From contig NZ_JACCEM010000005.1 of NCBI RefSeq assembly GCF_013416525.1, forward strand, positions 124,001 through 188,000: 64,000 nt of DNA, in the 5' to 3' direction. A model generated the notes under the pieces. The model was not told where the DNA came from. It searched no databases and worked only from the letters and a program-made list of their open reading frames with translations. The translations under genes were made by a program, and so were the position numbers. Below are positions 18,861 to 27,580 of this stretch, piece by piece. Numbering within the stretch: the first letter of the stretch is position 1; each line of letters starts with the position of its first letter. This DNA is from Parapusillimonas granuli. GTDB taxonomy: Bacteria > Pseudomonadota > Gammaproteobacteria > Burkholderiales > Burkholderiaceae_B.

Positions 18861-20504
18861 ATGGAAGAAGCATTGCTCGACATCCAAGGCCTGACCATCG
18901 CGCTGCCCGCCGGGACGGACCGCAAGTACGCCGTTTCCGGCCTGAGCATGACGCTGCGTCCCAACGAGGTCGTGTGCATCATCGGGGAATCGGGTTCGGG
19001 GAAGTCCATGACGGCGCGCGCGGTCATGGGGCTGTTGCCGAAACCGCATGTGCGCATCGCTTCCGGGAAAATCCTGTTCAAAGGCCGCGACCTCGTCGCG
19101 GCCGACGACGCGGAGCTGCGGCGCATACGCGGCAAAGAAATCGCGATGATCTTCCAGGAACCCATGACCGCGCTCAACCCGGTCATGAAAATCGGCCGGC
19201 AGATAGGCGAGGTGTTCCATGTCCATCAAGGCTTGACCCAGAAGGCGGCGGCGCCGCGGGTCAAGGAATTGCTGGACGCGGTGAAGCTGCCCGATCCGGA
19301 AAGGATTTTCCATTCCTATCCTCATCAGCTGTCCGGCGGGCAGCGCCAGCGGGCGATGATCGCCATGGCGCTTGCCATGAACCCTTCCATCCTGATCGCC
19401 GACGAGCCCACCACCGCGCTGGACGTCATGACGCAGGCGGAGATCCTGCGGCTGCTCAAGGACATACAAGAAAAATACGGCACCGCCATCATCTTCGTGA
19501 CCCATGACTTCGGCGTGGTGGCCGATATCGCGGACCGGGTCCTGGTGATGCAGCTTGGGAACCTGGTGGAATCGGGAACCGTGGACCAGGTCCTGGAAGC
19601 GCCCACGCATTCCTACACGCAGTCGCTGATCAAAGCCATCCCTAAGCTGACTTACCGGGAAGGCATCAAGGAGGCGGATCAGAAGCCCGTCATCCTGAAC
19701 GTCAAGCACCTGCACAAAGCCTATTTTCGCTCGAACGGCTTCCTGAAGAAGCCGACGAGATTCCTGGCGGTCAATGACGTGAGCTTCACCGTTCGGCGAG
19801 GCGAGACGCTGGGAATCGTGGGGGAATCGGGGTCGGGCAAATCCACGATCGTGCGCTGCCTGACGCGCCTGATCGCTTCCGACCAAGGCGTGGTCGAGAT
19901 CGACGGCACCGACGTGCAGGCGTTGTCGCGGCGCGAAATGAGGCGCTTCAGCCGCCGCATCCAGATGGTGTTCCAGGACCCGTACGGGTCGCTCAACCCT
20001 CACCATACCGTCGGCGATCTCATTGCCGAAGGCCCCATCATCCACGGCACCCCGCGCGCGGCGGCGCATGCCAAGGCGCGCGAGCTGCTGGACATCGTGG
20101 GCCTTGGCGCCCAGGCCGCGGGCCGGTATCCGCACGAGTTTTCTGGCGGGCAGCGCCAGCGCGTCGGGCTTGCGCGCGCGCTGGCCCTGGATCCCGAGGT
20201 CCTGATCGCCGACGAGCCCGTCTCGGCCCTGGACGTCTCCGTCCAGGCGCAGATCCTGAAGCTGTTGACCGAGCTTCGGGACCAGATGGGCCTGGCCATG
20301 GTTTTCGTCACGCACGACCTGCGGGTTGCGTCGCAAGTGAGCGATACGATCCTCGTCATGCGTTATGGGGAAGTGGTGGAAAGCGGGCCGGGGGCGAGGA
20401 TTTTTTCGAATCCGGCCCATCAATACACCCGCGATCTTCTTGCGGCCATGCCGGGCCTGCGGCATGGCCGCCTCGATGCGTCGATGGACGCGCAGCGGGG
20501 ATGA
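18861..20504 (+). CDS. Fused double ATP-binding protein of dipeptide-type ABC transporter (DppD-DppF fusion)
   Basis: A 547-residue protein carrying two complete ABC domains, corresponding to DppD and DppF in one chain (as in GsiA). Domain 1 has Walker A GESGSGKS at 42-49 and LSGGQRQR near 156. Domain 2 has a second GESGSGKS near 320 and FSGGQRQR near 427, each followed by a DEPTTALD- or DEPVSALD-type Walker B. A linker of roughly 40 residues includes the first domain's C-terminal oligopeptide motif, [14 protein letters not shown]. It starts three bases after the permease stop. Confidence 0.95.
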   Translation: MEEALLDIQGLTIALPAGTDRKYAVSGLSMTLRPNEVVCIIGESGSGKSMTARAVMGLLPKPHVRIASGKILFKGRDLVAADDAELRRIRGKEIAMIFQEPMTALNPVMKIGRQIGEVFHVHQGLTQKAAAPRVKELLDAVKLPDPERIFHSYPHQLSGGQRQRAMIAMALAMNPSILIADEPTTALDVMTQAEILRLLKDIQEKYGTAIIFVTHDFGVVADIADRVLVMQLGNLVESGTVDQVLEAPTHSYTQSLIKAIPKLTYREGIKEADQKPVILNVKHLHKAYFRSNGFLKKPTRFLAVNDVSFTVRRGETLGIVGESGSGKSTIVRCLTRLIASDQGVVEIDGTDVQALSRREMRRFSRRIQMVFQDPYGSLNPHHTVGDLIAEGPIIHGTPRAAAHAKARELLDIVGLGAQAAGRYPHEFSGGQRQRVGLARALALDPEVLIADEPVSALDVSVQAQILKLLTELRDQMGLAMVFVTHDLRVASQVSDTILVMRYGEVVESGPGARIFSNPAHQYTRDLLAAMPGLRHGRLDASMDAQRG

Positions 20505-20505
20505 C

Positions 20506-21858
20506 ATGGCAAACGAGCAAACAGACGATCTCCCTCCGAGCATAGGCCGGCTGGGGGCGGATCTCAGAAGCGGCAAGATCACCGCCGAAGCGGTCACGGC
20601 CGGGTTCCTGCAGAAGATCGGCGCGTCGAACCCCAAGCTGTCGGCATATGCGCACGTTGCCCACGAGCAAGCGCTGCAAGCCGCAAGGCGGGTGGATGCG
20701 CTGCTGCGCCAAGGCGTGGATCTGGGCCCCTTGATGGGGGTGCCCATGGGCGTCAAGGATCTGTTCAGTGTCGAAGGCATGCCGACGGCGGCCGGCAGCC
20801 GTGCCGATCTGACGGGGCTGGTTGGCGGCGAAGGGCCGTTCATCCGCAAGCTGAAGCAAATGGGCTGCATCGTGCTGGGCAAGACCCGCACGACCGAGTT
20901 CGCCATGGGCACGTTCAACCTTACCCATCCCACGCCCTGGAACCCGATCGACCCGTCCCGCAAGCACATGCCCGGCGGCTCCAGCAGCGGCTCGGCGGTG
21001 GCGATGGCCGCGGGGCTGTGCGCATTCTCGGTCGGGGGAGACACGGGCGGCTCCGTGCGCCAGCCCGCCGCTTTCTGCGAAGTCGTCGGCTACAAGGCCA
21101 GTGCGGCGCTTTGGCCGCTGGAAGGCATCTTTCCGCTGGCGCCCACCCTGGACAGCATAGGGCTGTTCACGCGGAACATGGACGATCTGGACCTGATCGC
21201 CGCCGCGCTGGGCGGGGCCGCGATGCCGGCATGGCAATTGGACGGCGCCCGCGTCGGCCTGCCGGAGCGGGTTTTTTGCGACGGCCTGGACCCAGAGGTC
21301 GAGGCGGCGTTCAACAAAGTATTGGACGCGTTGAAGCGGGCGGGCGCCGTTTTCAAAAGCATGGATCTCCCGGGCACGGAGCGCGTGGCCGAAACCTTCG
21401 GGCGCGGGGTGCCGGCGGAATTCCTGGGCTTTTTCGGCCGCGAACGCTTCATGAAGAATCGCGGCTTGCTGGACCCGGTGGTGTGGTTCCGGGCGTCCGC
21501 CGCCCTGGATTACCCGGCCGACTTGTACTTGCACTTGCTGCGAGAACGGCACGGGCTGCAGGAACAGGCGCGGCGCATACTGAGCGAGGTGGACATGGCC
21601 ATCATGCCCACCTCGCCCGCCCTGACGGTGCCCGCCGACTCCGTTGGCGACGTGGACGCCGTGGTGGCATGGAACGCCAGGGCGCTACGAAATACCCAGC
21701 CCATCAACCTGCTGGGGCTGTGCGGCGTGTCTTTGCCGATACCCGCTGCGTATTGCGCCGGGGCCAGAGGCATAGGCTTGCAGCTGGTCTGCCGGAATGG
21801 AGAGGACGGCGCCTTGCTTGCCATGGCTCGGGCTGTTGAAGCCGTGTTGGCACGCTGA
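20506..21858 (+). CDS. Amidase signature family protein
   Basis: A 450-residue amidase-signature hydrolase. The Ser-cisSer-Lys triad is visible: Lys84 in GVPMGVKDLF, the cis-Ser within GGSSSGS (157-163) and nucleophile Ser183 in GGDTGGSVRQPA. I start at the ATG at 20506, just after the ATPase stop. An in-frame start inside the ATPase gene (20365) would add 47 residues with no support. As the last gene of a dipeptide-type import operon it probably hydrolyses the imported amide in the cytoplasm. It converges with the oxidase gene, 14 bases between stops. Confidence 0.9.
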   Translation: MANEQTDDLPPSIGRLGADLRSGKITAEAVTAGFLQKIGASNPKLSAYAHVAHEQALQAARRVDALLRQGVDLGPLMGVPMGVKDLFSVEGMPTAAGSRADLTGLVGGEGPFIRKLKQMGCIVLGKTRTTEFAMGTFNLTHPTPWNPIDPSRKHMPGGSSSGSAVAMAAGLCAFSVGGDTGGSVRQPAAFCEVVGYKASAALWPLEGIFPLAPTLDSIGLFTRNMDDLDLIAAALGGAAMPAWQLDGARVGLPERVFCDGLDPEVEAAFNKVLDALKRAGAVFKSMDLPGTERVAETFGRGVPAEFLGFFGRERFMKNRGLLDPVVWFRASAALDYPADLYLHLLRERHGLQEQARRILSEVDMAIMPTSPALTVPADSVGDVDAVVAWNARALRNTQPINLLGLCGVSLPIPAAYCAGARGIGLQLVCRNGEDGALLAMARAVEAVLAR

Positions 21859-21872
21859 GCGGCGCCTTGAGC

Positions 21873-23075
21873 TTATGGCCCCAGCATGCCGTCCGCAATG
21901 ATCTTGGCCGTACCCACGGAATCCGTCAGGCCAAGGTGGCCATGCCCCACGGCCAGCCATAAGCCGGGCCGCTTTTTGCTGGGGCCGATGACGGGAACCG
22001 AATCGGGCATGCAAGGCCGGTGGCCCATCCATGTGTCGTATGGCTGCCCCTCCAGTTGCGGGAAGGCACGCTTGGCGATGCGGGCCAGTATATCCGCCCG
22101 GTGAAGGTTGGGTTCGGCCTTCAAGCCCGCAAGCTCGACGGTTCCCCCTACCCGCAGGCCGTCTTCCATCGGGGTGAAGAAAGCCTTGTGATCGGTCAGC
22201 ACCACGGTTCGGCTGACCGCTGCGGCATCGCCGCGGAATTGCACGTGGTAGCCGCGCTGTGTTTCCAAGGGCAGTTGAATGCCCAGCGGGCGCAGCAAGC
22301 GGCGGGACCAGGCGCCGGCGGCGACCACGACATGCTGCGCGTTCATCGGACCGCTGGAAGTGTCGAGCGTCCAGCCGCCATTTGCGTCGTTCTTTAACGA
22401 TTGGACATTGGCCTGCACGAAACGCCCGCCGTTGTCGAGGAACTTGGCGAAAATGGCGTGTAGATAGCGGAATGGATTGCGTAATGTCGCTTGATTTTCG
22501 AGATAGATGCCGACTTGATAGCCTGCTGGCGCCTGGGGTTCGAGGTCGAGGATCTCGGGCCGTGCGATGCGGGTGAACGTGATGCCGTGGCGCTCGCGCA
22601 AGCGCCACGATGCGCGGTCGCCATTGAGCGCGCGTTCATTGGGATATAGGTGCAGGTGCCCCCGCTTGAGGATGACCTCGGGGGCGCCGACCTCGTTGGC
22701 AAGGGCTTCATGGAGGCTGACCGCTTGTTGATGGATCTCCGCCAGGCGCGTAGCGGATTTCTCCACCGCGGACGGGCGGGATGCCCATACGAAGCGCGCC
22801 AGCCAGGGTAGCGCGCGCGGGAAGTAGCGCCAAGGAAGAAACAGCGGGCTGTCCGGATGGCCCAACATGCCGGGAACGGAAGCGAGGACGCCCGGCATGG
22901 CCAGGGGAGCGACCGAGGCGGGGCTGATTGCCCCAGAGTTGCCATAGCTGGACCCCCGGCCGGGCTCGTCTTTGTCGATGAGCACGGTGTCGACGCCCCG
23001 CTTGGTTAATTCATATGCGATGCATACCCCGATGATGCCGGCGCCCACCACAGCGCATGTGCCTCGCTGCTGCAT
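21873..23075 (-). CDS. FAD-dependent D-amino acid dehydrogenase-like oxidoreductase (DadA family)
   Basis: A 400-residue DAO-family flavoenzyme. The dinucleotide-binding loop VVGAGIIG lies at residues 8-15, IDKDEPGRGSSYGNSGAISP near 33-52 is the DadA-type FAD region, and GHGHLGLTDSVGTA closes the C-terminus. I start at the ATG at 23075, with AAGGAA about ten bases upstream. It follows a Bug binding protein by eleven bases in the same operon. DadA-like enzymes oxidise D-amino acids or glycine-type amines to 2-oxo acids, passing electrons to the respiratory chain. The neighbouring dipeptidase-like and carbamoylase-like genes suit an amino acid substrate. Confidence 0.88.
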   Translation of the reverse strand: MQQRGTCAVVGAGIIGVCIAYELTKRGVDTVLIDKDEPGRGSSYGNSGAISPASVAPLAMPGVLASVPGMLGHPDSPLFLPWRYFPRALPWLARFVWASRPSAVEKSATRLAEIHQQAVSLHEALANEVGAPEVILKRGHLHLYPNERALNGDRASWRLRERHGITFTRIARPEILDLEPQAPAGYQVGIYLENQATLRNPFRYLHAIFAKFLDNGGRFVQANVQSLKNDANGGWTLDTSSGPMNAQHVVVAAGAWSRRLLRPLGIQLPLETQRGYHVQFRGDAAAVSRTVVLTDHKAFFTPMEDGLRVGGTVELAGLKAEPNLHRADILARIAKRAFPQLEGQPYDTWMGHRPCMPDSVPVIGPSKKRPGLWLAVGHGHLGLTDSVGTAKIIADGMLGP

Positions 23076-23086
23076 GTTTACATTCC

Positions 23087-24061
23087 TTATTTCGAGGTTA
23101 GATCCAGCTGTGCCGTCAGTTTCTTCCATTTGGCGATTTCGGCATCGATGAATGCGCGGAACTCGGCCGGAGAATCCCCTGCAGGAAGGATATTGAGTTC
23201 CGCGAATTTTGTCTGGATGTCTTTGGACGCCAGCGCGGCACGTGTCTCCTTATTCAGACGCTGAATGACGTCCGGCGGTGTGTTGGCCGGCGCCAGCAGG
23301 CCGAACCAGGTTCCGCCTACGAAGCCTGGAAGGCCGGCTTCCGACATTGTGGGGATGGTCGGCGCATTGGCGAGCCGCTCGGGAGTCGCGACGGCAATCG
23401 CCCGAAGCTTGCCTGCTTCTACGTGCCCCATGACGGCCGTGGCTGTATCGAAAGTGTATTGAACTTGCCCGCCCATGAGATCGGTGATCGAGGGACCGCT
23501 GCCCTTATAGGGAACATGTGTGGCCTTTATCCCCGTAAGAATCTTGAATTGTTCGCCGATCAGGTGATTGGATGTATTCGTGCCGAAAGAAGAGTAATTC
23601 AATTTCGTGGGATTCTTCTTCCCATACTCAATGAGCTCTTGCAGGGTTTTGACCGGCAGCGCCGGATTCACGACGAGCACGAACGGAACTTGGCCGACCA
23701 TGGATATCGCTTCCAGATCCACCTTGGGGTCGTAGTTCATTTTTTCCATTACCACCGGCGCTATCGCGACTTCGGGCGAGGCGGCTAGCAAGATCGTATA
23801 GCCGTCCGGCTTGGCCCGCGCAACCGACGCGGCACCGATGGTGCCGCCGGCCCCCGCCCGGTTGTCCACAACGACTTGCTGGTTCAGGTTCTGGCTGAGG
23901 CGTTGCGCCAGTATGCGTGCCGCCGTGTCGGTACTGCCGCCCGGCGGGTAGGCGACGACGAGCTTTATCGGTTCAAGAGGCCAGGAGCCCTGGGAATGAG
24001 CGGGCTGCAGGGACAGACCCATGACAAGCGAGCTGAGCAGAAGAATGCATCGACGTACCAT
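23087..24061 (-). CDS. Bug family tripartite tricarboxylate transporter-type binding protein
   Basis: A 324-residue periplasmic binding protein of the Bug (TctC) family. A signal peptide spans about 1-24 (cleavage near AHS|Q). Family landmarks are PIKLVVAYPPGGSTD early in the mature part, VVDNRAGAGGTIG, KPDGYTILLA and HVPYKGSGPSITDLMGGQV. I start at the ATG at 24061, with AAAGGAAC just upstream. The GTG one codon earlier is less likely. It is the first gene of the minus-strand half of a divergent pair, followed by the DadA-like gene. No TctA/TctB membrane subunits lie nearby, as is usual for orphan Bugs. Confidence 0.92.
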   Translation of the reverse strand: MVRRCILLLSSLVMGLSLQPAHSQGSWPLEPIKLVVAYPPGGSTDTAARILAQRLSQNLNQQVVVDNRAGAGGTIGAASVARAKPDGYTILLAASPEVAIAPVVMEKMNYDPKVDLEAISMVGQVPFVLVVNPALPVKTLQELIEYGKKNPTKLNYSSFGTNTSNHLIGEQFKILTGIKATHVPYKGSGPSITDLMGGQVQYTFDTATAVMGHVEAGKLRAIAVATPERLANAPTIPTMSEAGLPGFVGGTWFGLLAPANTPPDVIQRLNKETRAALASKDIQTKFAELNILPAGDSPAEFRAFIDAEIAKWKKLTAQLDLTSK

Positions 24062-24142
24062 CACAGTTCCTTTGAAGAGAGAGTTGTACTGCGTCCACGA
24101 GTAACTTCTTGCGTAGGCACACTGTATCCATTACGATCTTTA

Positions 24143-24165
24143 TATGCAATACTAAGTATTGCATA
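24143..24165. promoter_or_regulatory. Perfect 23-bp palindrome, probable operator of the divergent cassette
   Basis: In the 142-base gap between the divergent Bug and dipeptidase-like operons lies TATGCAATACT, one central A, then AGTATTGCATA. This gives 11-bp arms with no mismatch. Such symmetry is very unlikely by chance in this AT-poor DNA and is the form expected for a dimeric regulator. The IclR gene that ends the plus-strand operon (26093-26893) is the natural candidate. The centre lies 50 bases from one start codon and about 93 from the other. Confidence 0.7.
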
Positions 24166-24203
24166 GCAATATTACTTTGATCATCTACCGTGGGAGTGGC
24201 GCA

Positions 24204-25211
24204 ATGAACATGCAGACGTCGCAGCAGCTTTTGATCGTCGATGGCTTGGTTTACTTTTGTGATGGAAATCCGATCCCCTTGCTGGAAGGCGGAGTAACGG
24301 CGGCGAATATCACCGTCACTCACATGCACTGGGATTTGGGCAAGACAATCACTGAACTGGGGCGTTGGCACAAACGGCTGTCGGCGCCCGATTCAAAATG
24401 GCGGCTGGTCAAAACCGCCGGCGACATCGAGCGGGCAAAGCAGGAAGGCCGGGCCGGCTTGATCATGGGCTGGCAGAATTCTTTGCCTTTCGACGGGGAG
24501 GTCGATCGGGCCGCTGCTTTCCATGCGTTGGGCATGAGAGTGATACAACTCACCTATAACGAAGCCAACTTGGCCGGAGACGGATGCATTGAAGAACGGA
24601 ATGGAGGCCTGACGCGCTTCGGCCGGGCGCTCGTGGCCGAACTGAATGACGTGGGAATCGCAATCGACCTGTCTCATTGCGGGGAACGGACTTCCCTTGA
24701 TGCGGCCAGCCTGTCATCCAAGCCGGTACTTGCGACACACGCCAACGCCAAAGCGGTGGATGACCAGGTGCGCAATAAATCCGATGAGGTCCTGCGCGCC
24801 ATTGCCGCAACGGGCGGGGTCATCGGCGCCTCGATACATGGGTTCATGAACTGGGACGGCAATCCGAAGAATCCGCCCACACTGGCCAACTTCGTACGGC
24901 ACGTCCAGCACATTGCCGACGTAGTGGGTGTAGAGCACATTGGAATAGGAACCGACTTTTCCGCCGTCCAAGACGAGCAGAACGTGCGCTCCATTCTCGA
25001 GCTGTCCAAAGGGGCGTATCCCGAGACCGGCGGCAAGTATGCGCAGGCGTTTGGCAATGCCTCGGCCTCCCGATATCCGTCCGAAACGCCTACGCCCAGC
25101 CGCTTCGGCCACATCATCGAAGCCTTGGAAAAGGGCGGGTTTAGCGCGGAGGAAATTCAGGGCATAGCGGGCGGCAACTTCATTCGGGCGTTCGAAAGGA
25201 TTTGGGGGTGA
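24204..25211 (+). CDS. M19 (membrane/renal dipeptidase) family protein with incomplete metal site
   Basis: A 335-residue protein of the peptidase M19 barrel. I start at the ATG at 24204, with GGGAG seven bases upstream. Retained family features are GLTRFGRALVAELNDVGIAI (residues 135-154), DLSHC with His158, ATHANA with His179, RNKSDE at 190-195 and GIGTDF. The first zinc site is missing. The N-terminal DGHND motif reads DGLVY (13-17), and the bridging Glu of the usual GxEG segment appears to be the Trp-Gln at 90-91. So it may bind one metal or act on non-dipeptide substrates. It is in one operon with a C-N hydrolase (two bases away) and an IclR gene. Confidence 0.82.
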   Translation: MNMQTSQQLLIVDGLVYFCDGNPIPLLEGGVTAANITVTHMHWDLGKTITELGRWHKRLSAPDSKWRLVKTAGDIERAKQEGRAGLIMGWQNSLPFDGEVDRAAAFHALGMRVIQLTYNEANLAGDGCIEERNGGLTRFGRALVAELNDVGIAIDLSHCGERTSLDAASLSSKPVLATHANAKAVDDQVRNKSDEVLRAIAATGGVIGASIHGFMNWDGNPKNPPTLANFVRHVQHIADVVGVEHIGIGTDFSAVQDEQNVRSILELSKGAYPETGGKYAQAFGNASASRYPSETPTPSRFGHIIEALEKGGFSAEEIQGIAGGNFIRAFERIWG

Positions 25212-25213
25212 CC

Positions 25214-26086
25214 ATGTCAAGGCCACTTACCATCGCGGCGGCGCAGACCGGCGCCGTGTCGGTCTGCGGTGAACAGCAAGTTGAAGAGCTCGCCCATCGT
25301 TTGCTGGACGAAGCCGGCCGGAAGGGTGTGCAGCTCCTCTCATTTTGCGAGTTGTTCCTCGGGCCGTTTTTCGCCAATCGCCTGGAAGAAGACTTCGATC
25401 GCCACTTCATGTTCATGGACGATCCCGTGCTGGCCGGGCTGCGGTCCAAGGCAAAAGAACTGGGCATTGCGCTGGTGCTTCCCGTCGCCGAACGCACGCA
25501 TGCGGGCTATTACAACTCGGCCCAGGTCATCGACGAGCACGGGGTGGTTCAGGGCGTGTACCGCAAGACTCACATGCCCGCTTACTTTCCCAATGCCTCC
25601 CAGGGCGGTACCGGCAGCTATGAGAAGTTCTACTTTACGCCTGGCGAGCAACTGCCGGTTTACACGGTGGCGGGCACCAGAATAGGGGTGCAGATATGCA
25701 ACGATAGGCTTTACCCCGAAGCATCGCGCGTGCTGGCGATGAAGGGCGCGGAAATCATCGTCATGCCAATCAGCTTCTCGACATACTCCGACCCGGTTCA
25801 CCGTGCCTCTATATGGGAGGTCCCATTGCGGGCGCGCGCTTATGAAAACGGTGTGTTCGTGCTTGCCTGCAATCGTGTGGGAACGGAGGGTCCGCGTACC
25901 CATCTGGGCCGAAGTATGATTGTGGATCCGCGCGGAACGATGTTGGCGGAAGCTGGAACGCAAGACCCCGAACTGCTGGTGGCGACGGTCGATCTGAACG
26001 ATGTGGCGGCCGCCAGAAAGAAGTTTCCCTGGTGGCGCGACCGCCGTCCAAACTTGTATGGTGTGCTCGTTGAAGAAGAGCCTTGA
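25214..26086 (+). CDS. Carbon-nitrogen hydrolase, N-carbamoyl amino acid/amine amidohydrolase type
   Basis: A 290-residue nitrilase-superfamily enzyme. The Glu-Lys-Cys triad is intact: Glu46 in LLSFCELF, Lys118 in VYRKTHMP and Cys162 in GVQICNDR. The GVQIC-DR form and the length match N-carbamoyl-D-amino acid hydrolases, beta-ureidopropionases and N-carbamoylputrescine amidases, which release ammonia and CO2 from a carbamoyl group. I start at the ATG at 25214, two bases past the previous stop. With a DadA-like oxidase across the divergent promoter, an N-carbamoyl-D-amino acid or ureido acid is a reasonable substrate (inference). Confidence 0.88.
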   Translation: MSRPLTIAAAQTGAVSVCGEQQVEELAHRLLDEAGRKGVQLLSFCELFLGPFFANRLEEDFDRHFMFMDDPVLAGLRSKAKELGIALVLPVAERTHAGYYNSAQVIDEHGVVQGVYRKTHMPAYFPNASQGGTGSYEKFYFTPGEQLPVYTVAGTRIGVQICNDRLYPEASRVLAMKGAEIIVMPISFSTYSDPVHRASIWEVPLRARAYENGVFVLACNRVGTEGPRTHLGRSMIVDPRGTMLAEAGTQDPELLVATVDLNDVAAARKKFPWWRDRRPNLYGVLVEEEP

Positions 26087-26092
26087 AATCGC

Positions 26093-26893
26093 ATGACAAA
26101 AGAGCTTGGTGATACCCCCGATGATGCTGCCAGCAGATTGTTCGTTCATTCTCTGGCCAAATGTTTTCAAATACTTGAAGTCCTCCAGAAAGCGGGGCGG
26201 CCACTGGGGTTCACCGAGATCGTGGCAGCGTCGAAGCTCAATCGCAGTGTGGTGCAACGCATGGTGCACACCCTGAAGGCGCTCGGGTATCTGCGCCAGC
26301 ATCCTGATACCCGGGCTTATACCTTGTCGAGCCGGATGCTCAGCTTCAGCCACACTGTGCTTGCGCTGGACCGGCTGCGCGAGAAGGCGCATCCTTACCT
26401 CGAGGCCTTGAATCGGGATACCGGCGAGACGGTCAATCTGATGAGGCTGGAGGAAGACGAGATCGTATATATCGCACGGTTTCCCAGCCATCACGCAGTG
26501 AGCGTGGACCTGCATGTCGGTTCACGCTTGCCTGCATTCTGCACTGCGGCGGGCAGAGCCATACTGTCTTGCATGGATTCGGCGGTTGCCCGTGCCGCCC
26601 TGGAGCGGGCTGACCGCAAGGCGATGACCGCCACGACGGTCACGGATCTGCCCGGGCTCATGGCCGCCCTGGCGGCGGCTCGGCAAGCGGGCTACGCCTT
26701 GAATGATCAAGAGGCCTTTGTTGGCGATATTTCCATTGCGGCTCCTTTGCTTGATCGCCAAAGAAAACCGGTGGGTGCCGTGAATATTGCGGTGCCGTCG
26801 CCGCGCTGGAAGCTGGAGGACGTGCAGCGCAGCCTGGCGCCAAAACTGATTGCCACCGCTAAAAGCATCAACGCTTCGCTGGGGGATTTGTAG
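26093..26893 (+). CDS. IclR family transcriptional regulator
   Basis: A 266-residue regulator with an N-terminal winged helix (about 18-80; KLNRSVVQRMVHTLKALGYL is the recognition region) and an effector domain (about 95-260). The latter has VGSRLPAFCTAAGRAILSCM and the C-terminal FVGDISIAAPLLDR, both IclR hallmarks. It starts six bases after the C-N hydrolase, so it is co-transcribed with the catabolic genes it probably controls. The perfect palindrome at 24143-24165 is its likely binding site. Confidence 0.92.
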   Translation: MTKELGDTPDDAASRLFVHSLAKCFQILEVLQKAGRPLGFTEIVAASKLNRSVVQRMVHTLKALGYLRQHPDTRAYTLSSRMLSFSHTVLALDRLREKAHPYLEALNRDTGETVNLMRLEEDEIVYIARFPSHHAVSVDLHVGSRLPAFCTAAGRAILSCMDSAVARAALERADRKAMTATTVTDLPGLMAALAAARQAGYALNDQEAFVGDISIAAPLLDRQRKPVGAVNIAVPSPRWKLEDVQRSLAPKLIATAKSINASLGDL

Positions 26894-26949
26894 GTTTCGG
26901 CGCCCACCACTGCGCACGTACGCCGCTTCATGTGTCATCGCTCCAGAGT

Positions 26950-27495
26950 TCAGGATTGGATCAGGCTGCGTGATGGGGCGCTATCGATTTCACCCAGCAA
27001 GACCGCGGCTTCATCGGTCAGCGCGCTGAGCGCGCGGCAGAACACCTCATATTCGCTTGCGCTGAGCCGTGCGCGCAGCCGCTGCTCGCGCTCCAGCGAG
27101 GCGGGCAGGCCGATGCGCAAGTATTCGATTCCTTTTTCCGTCAGGGAAAGCAGCTGTTTGCGGCGGTCTTTGCCGTCGCTGCCTTGCCGGACCAGTCCCA
27201 GCTTGGTCAGCTCGAGGGCGATGCGGCTGACCTGGCTGTGATCGAAACTGGCGAGGCGAGCCACGTCGCCGGAGGCGGCGGTGCCGAGCCGGTTCAGGAC
27301 GACCAGTACACGCCACTGGCGGCTCGTCAGGTCCATGGAAGCGCGTACGGATGCGTCCACCAGGCGCGACATGGCCTGGGCGGCCACGAACACGCGGTAG
27401 GTGATCAAGTTTTCCGGCGCGTGGCTTGCCAGCTGGTCGTCCGTCGCGAACTTGGCAGATTTCTTCAGGGCGGTCGATTGTCTTTTATTTGTCAT
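26950..27495 (-). CDS. MarR family transcriptional regulator
   Basis: A 181-residue MarR-type winged-helix protein. The core runs from about 30 to 145, with DLTSRQWRVLVVLNRLG, the recognition helix ASFDHSQVSRIALELTKLGL and the wing RQGSDGKDRRKQLLSLTEKG. I start at the ATG at 27495, but its ribosome site is weak. An in-frame ATG at 27534 would add 13 residues and would overlap a GTATATAC-centred sequence that could be the promoter. It is divergent from the Bug/CoA-transferase/CitE operon across a short gap, so that operon is its probable target. MarR proteins often respond to aromatic acids or CoA esters. Confidence 0.87.
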   Translation of the reverse strand: MTNKRQSTALKKSAKFATDDQLASHAPENLITYRVFVAAQAMSRLVDASVRASMDLTSRQWRVLVVLNRLGTAASGDVARLASFDHSQVSRIALELTKLGLVRQGSDGKDRRKQLLSLTEKGIEYLRIGLPASLEREQRLRARLSASEYEVFCRALSALTDEAAVLLGEIDSAPSRSLIQS

Positions 27496-27580
27496 GGCAA
27501 TGTTTGCTGTAGCACATAATGGTATATACTTCATTCAGACATAAACATAACTGATTTCCATCCCGGAAAAGAAGGAGACC

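Noticed and set aside
24390-24399. GATTCAAAAT, matching the start of the 53-bp shared element.
   Set aside because: It lies inside the M19-like coding sequence, and the other two conserved blocks are absent. Chance match.
27519-27536. AATG...GTATATAC...CATT as a MarR operator between the MarR gene and the Bug operon.
   Set aside because: The arms are only four bases and offset, and the site overlaps an alternative start codon. Plausible location, but not enough symmetry to report as a feature.
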